Shown in pieces: positions 12,207 to 12,248 of a DNA stretch of 12,248 bases. Position numbers and translations under genes: made by a program. Source of the stretch: Geobacter sp. (GTDB taxonomy: Bacteria > Desulfobacterota > Desulfuromonadia > Geobacterales > Geobacteraceae); NCBI GenBank assembly GCA_003857395.1, contig RPRC01000196.1, forward strand, positions 1 through 12,248, given 5' to 3'. Position 1 is the first letter of the stretch. Every line of letters starts with the position of its first letter. The notes beneath the pieces are model-generated. The model was not told the DNA's origin, ran no database searches, and worked only from the letters and a program-made list of their open reading frames with translations.

Positions 12207-12248
12207 TGATAACCCCCTGGTTTTTAGATGTGCTATTGAAAGCAGGAA

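Overview
The window looks like chromosomal DNA from a Gram-negative bacterium. It encodes a lipoprotein, an AsmA-type envelope protein, an outer-membrane beta-barrel and several exported proteins. The mix of MutS2, a small GGQ release-factor-like protein, an RluA-type pseudouridine synthase and a 1079-residue AsmA protein, together with a palindromic intergenic repeat of a type I associate with Geobacter-like genomes, suggests Desulfuromonadota/Geobacterales or a relative. That placement is inference from memory. No rRNA, tRNA, CRISPR array or intact insertion sequence was seen.

Layout. 1-408: a short lipoprotein gene (+) built of five 11-residue repeats. 409-882: dihydrofolate reductase (-). 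883-1187: a spacer with an 83-bp double-hairpin palindromic repeat and remnants of a second repeat. 1188-3928 (-): a small GGQ release-factor-like protein overlapping mutS2 by a TGATG junction. 4083-4295 (+): a 70-residue single-pass membrane protein with a strong ribosome binding site. 4308-8453 (-): an RluA-family pseudouridine synthase followed 21 bp later by the AsmA-like gene. 8454-8913: a long spacer with a sigma70-like promoter and a pyrimidine-rich repeated leader. 8914-9615 (+): an exported cysteine-rich protein of unknown function. 9616-9907: a large hairpin, a TATAAT promoter and a leader hairpin. 9908-10855 (+): an outer-membrane beta-barrel protein. 10856-11262: a spacer full of inverted repeats, with a decayed-looking minus-strand frame. 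11263-11541 (+): a doubtful small membrane protein. 11502-12206 (-): an exported metallo-beta-lactamase-fold hydrolase.

The first two thirds are compact housekeeping genes. From about 8454 onward the DNA is looser, visibly richer in A+T and full of palindromes, and it encodes poorly characterised exported proteins, so it reads as more accessory.

The most interesting unit is the release-factor-like/mutS2 pair. MutS2 has been reported in Bacillus to recognise and split collided ribosomes. A GGQ protein without codon-recognition domains is the kind of enzyme that could then release the stalled peptide. Translational coupling of the two suggests a two-gene ribosome-rescue cassette. This MutS2 also carries an altered Smr LDLR motif, which would fit a splitting role better than a nuclease role. 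The functional link is inference; the overlap and motifs are visible in the sequence.
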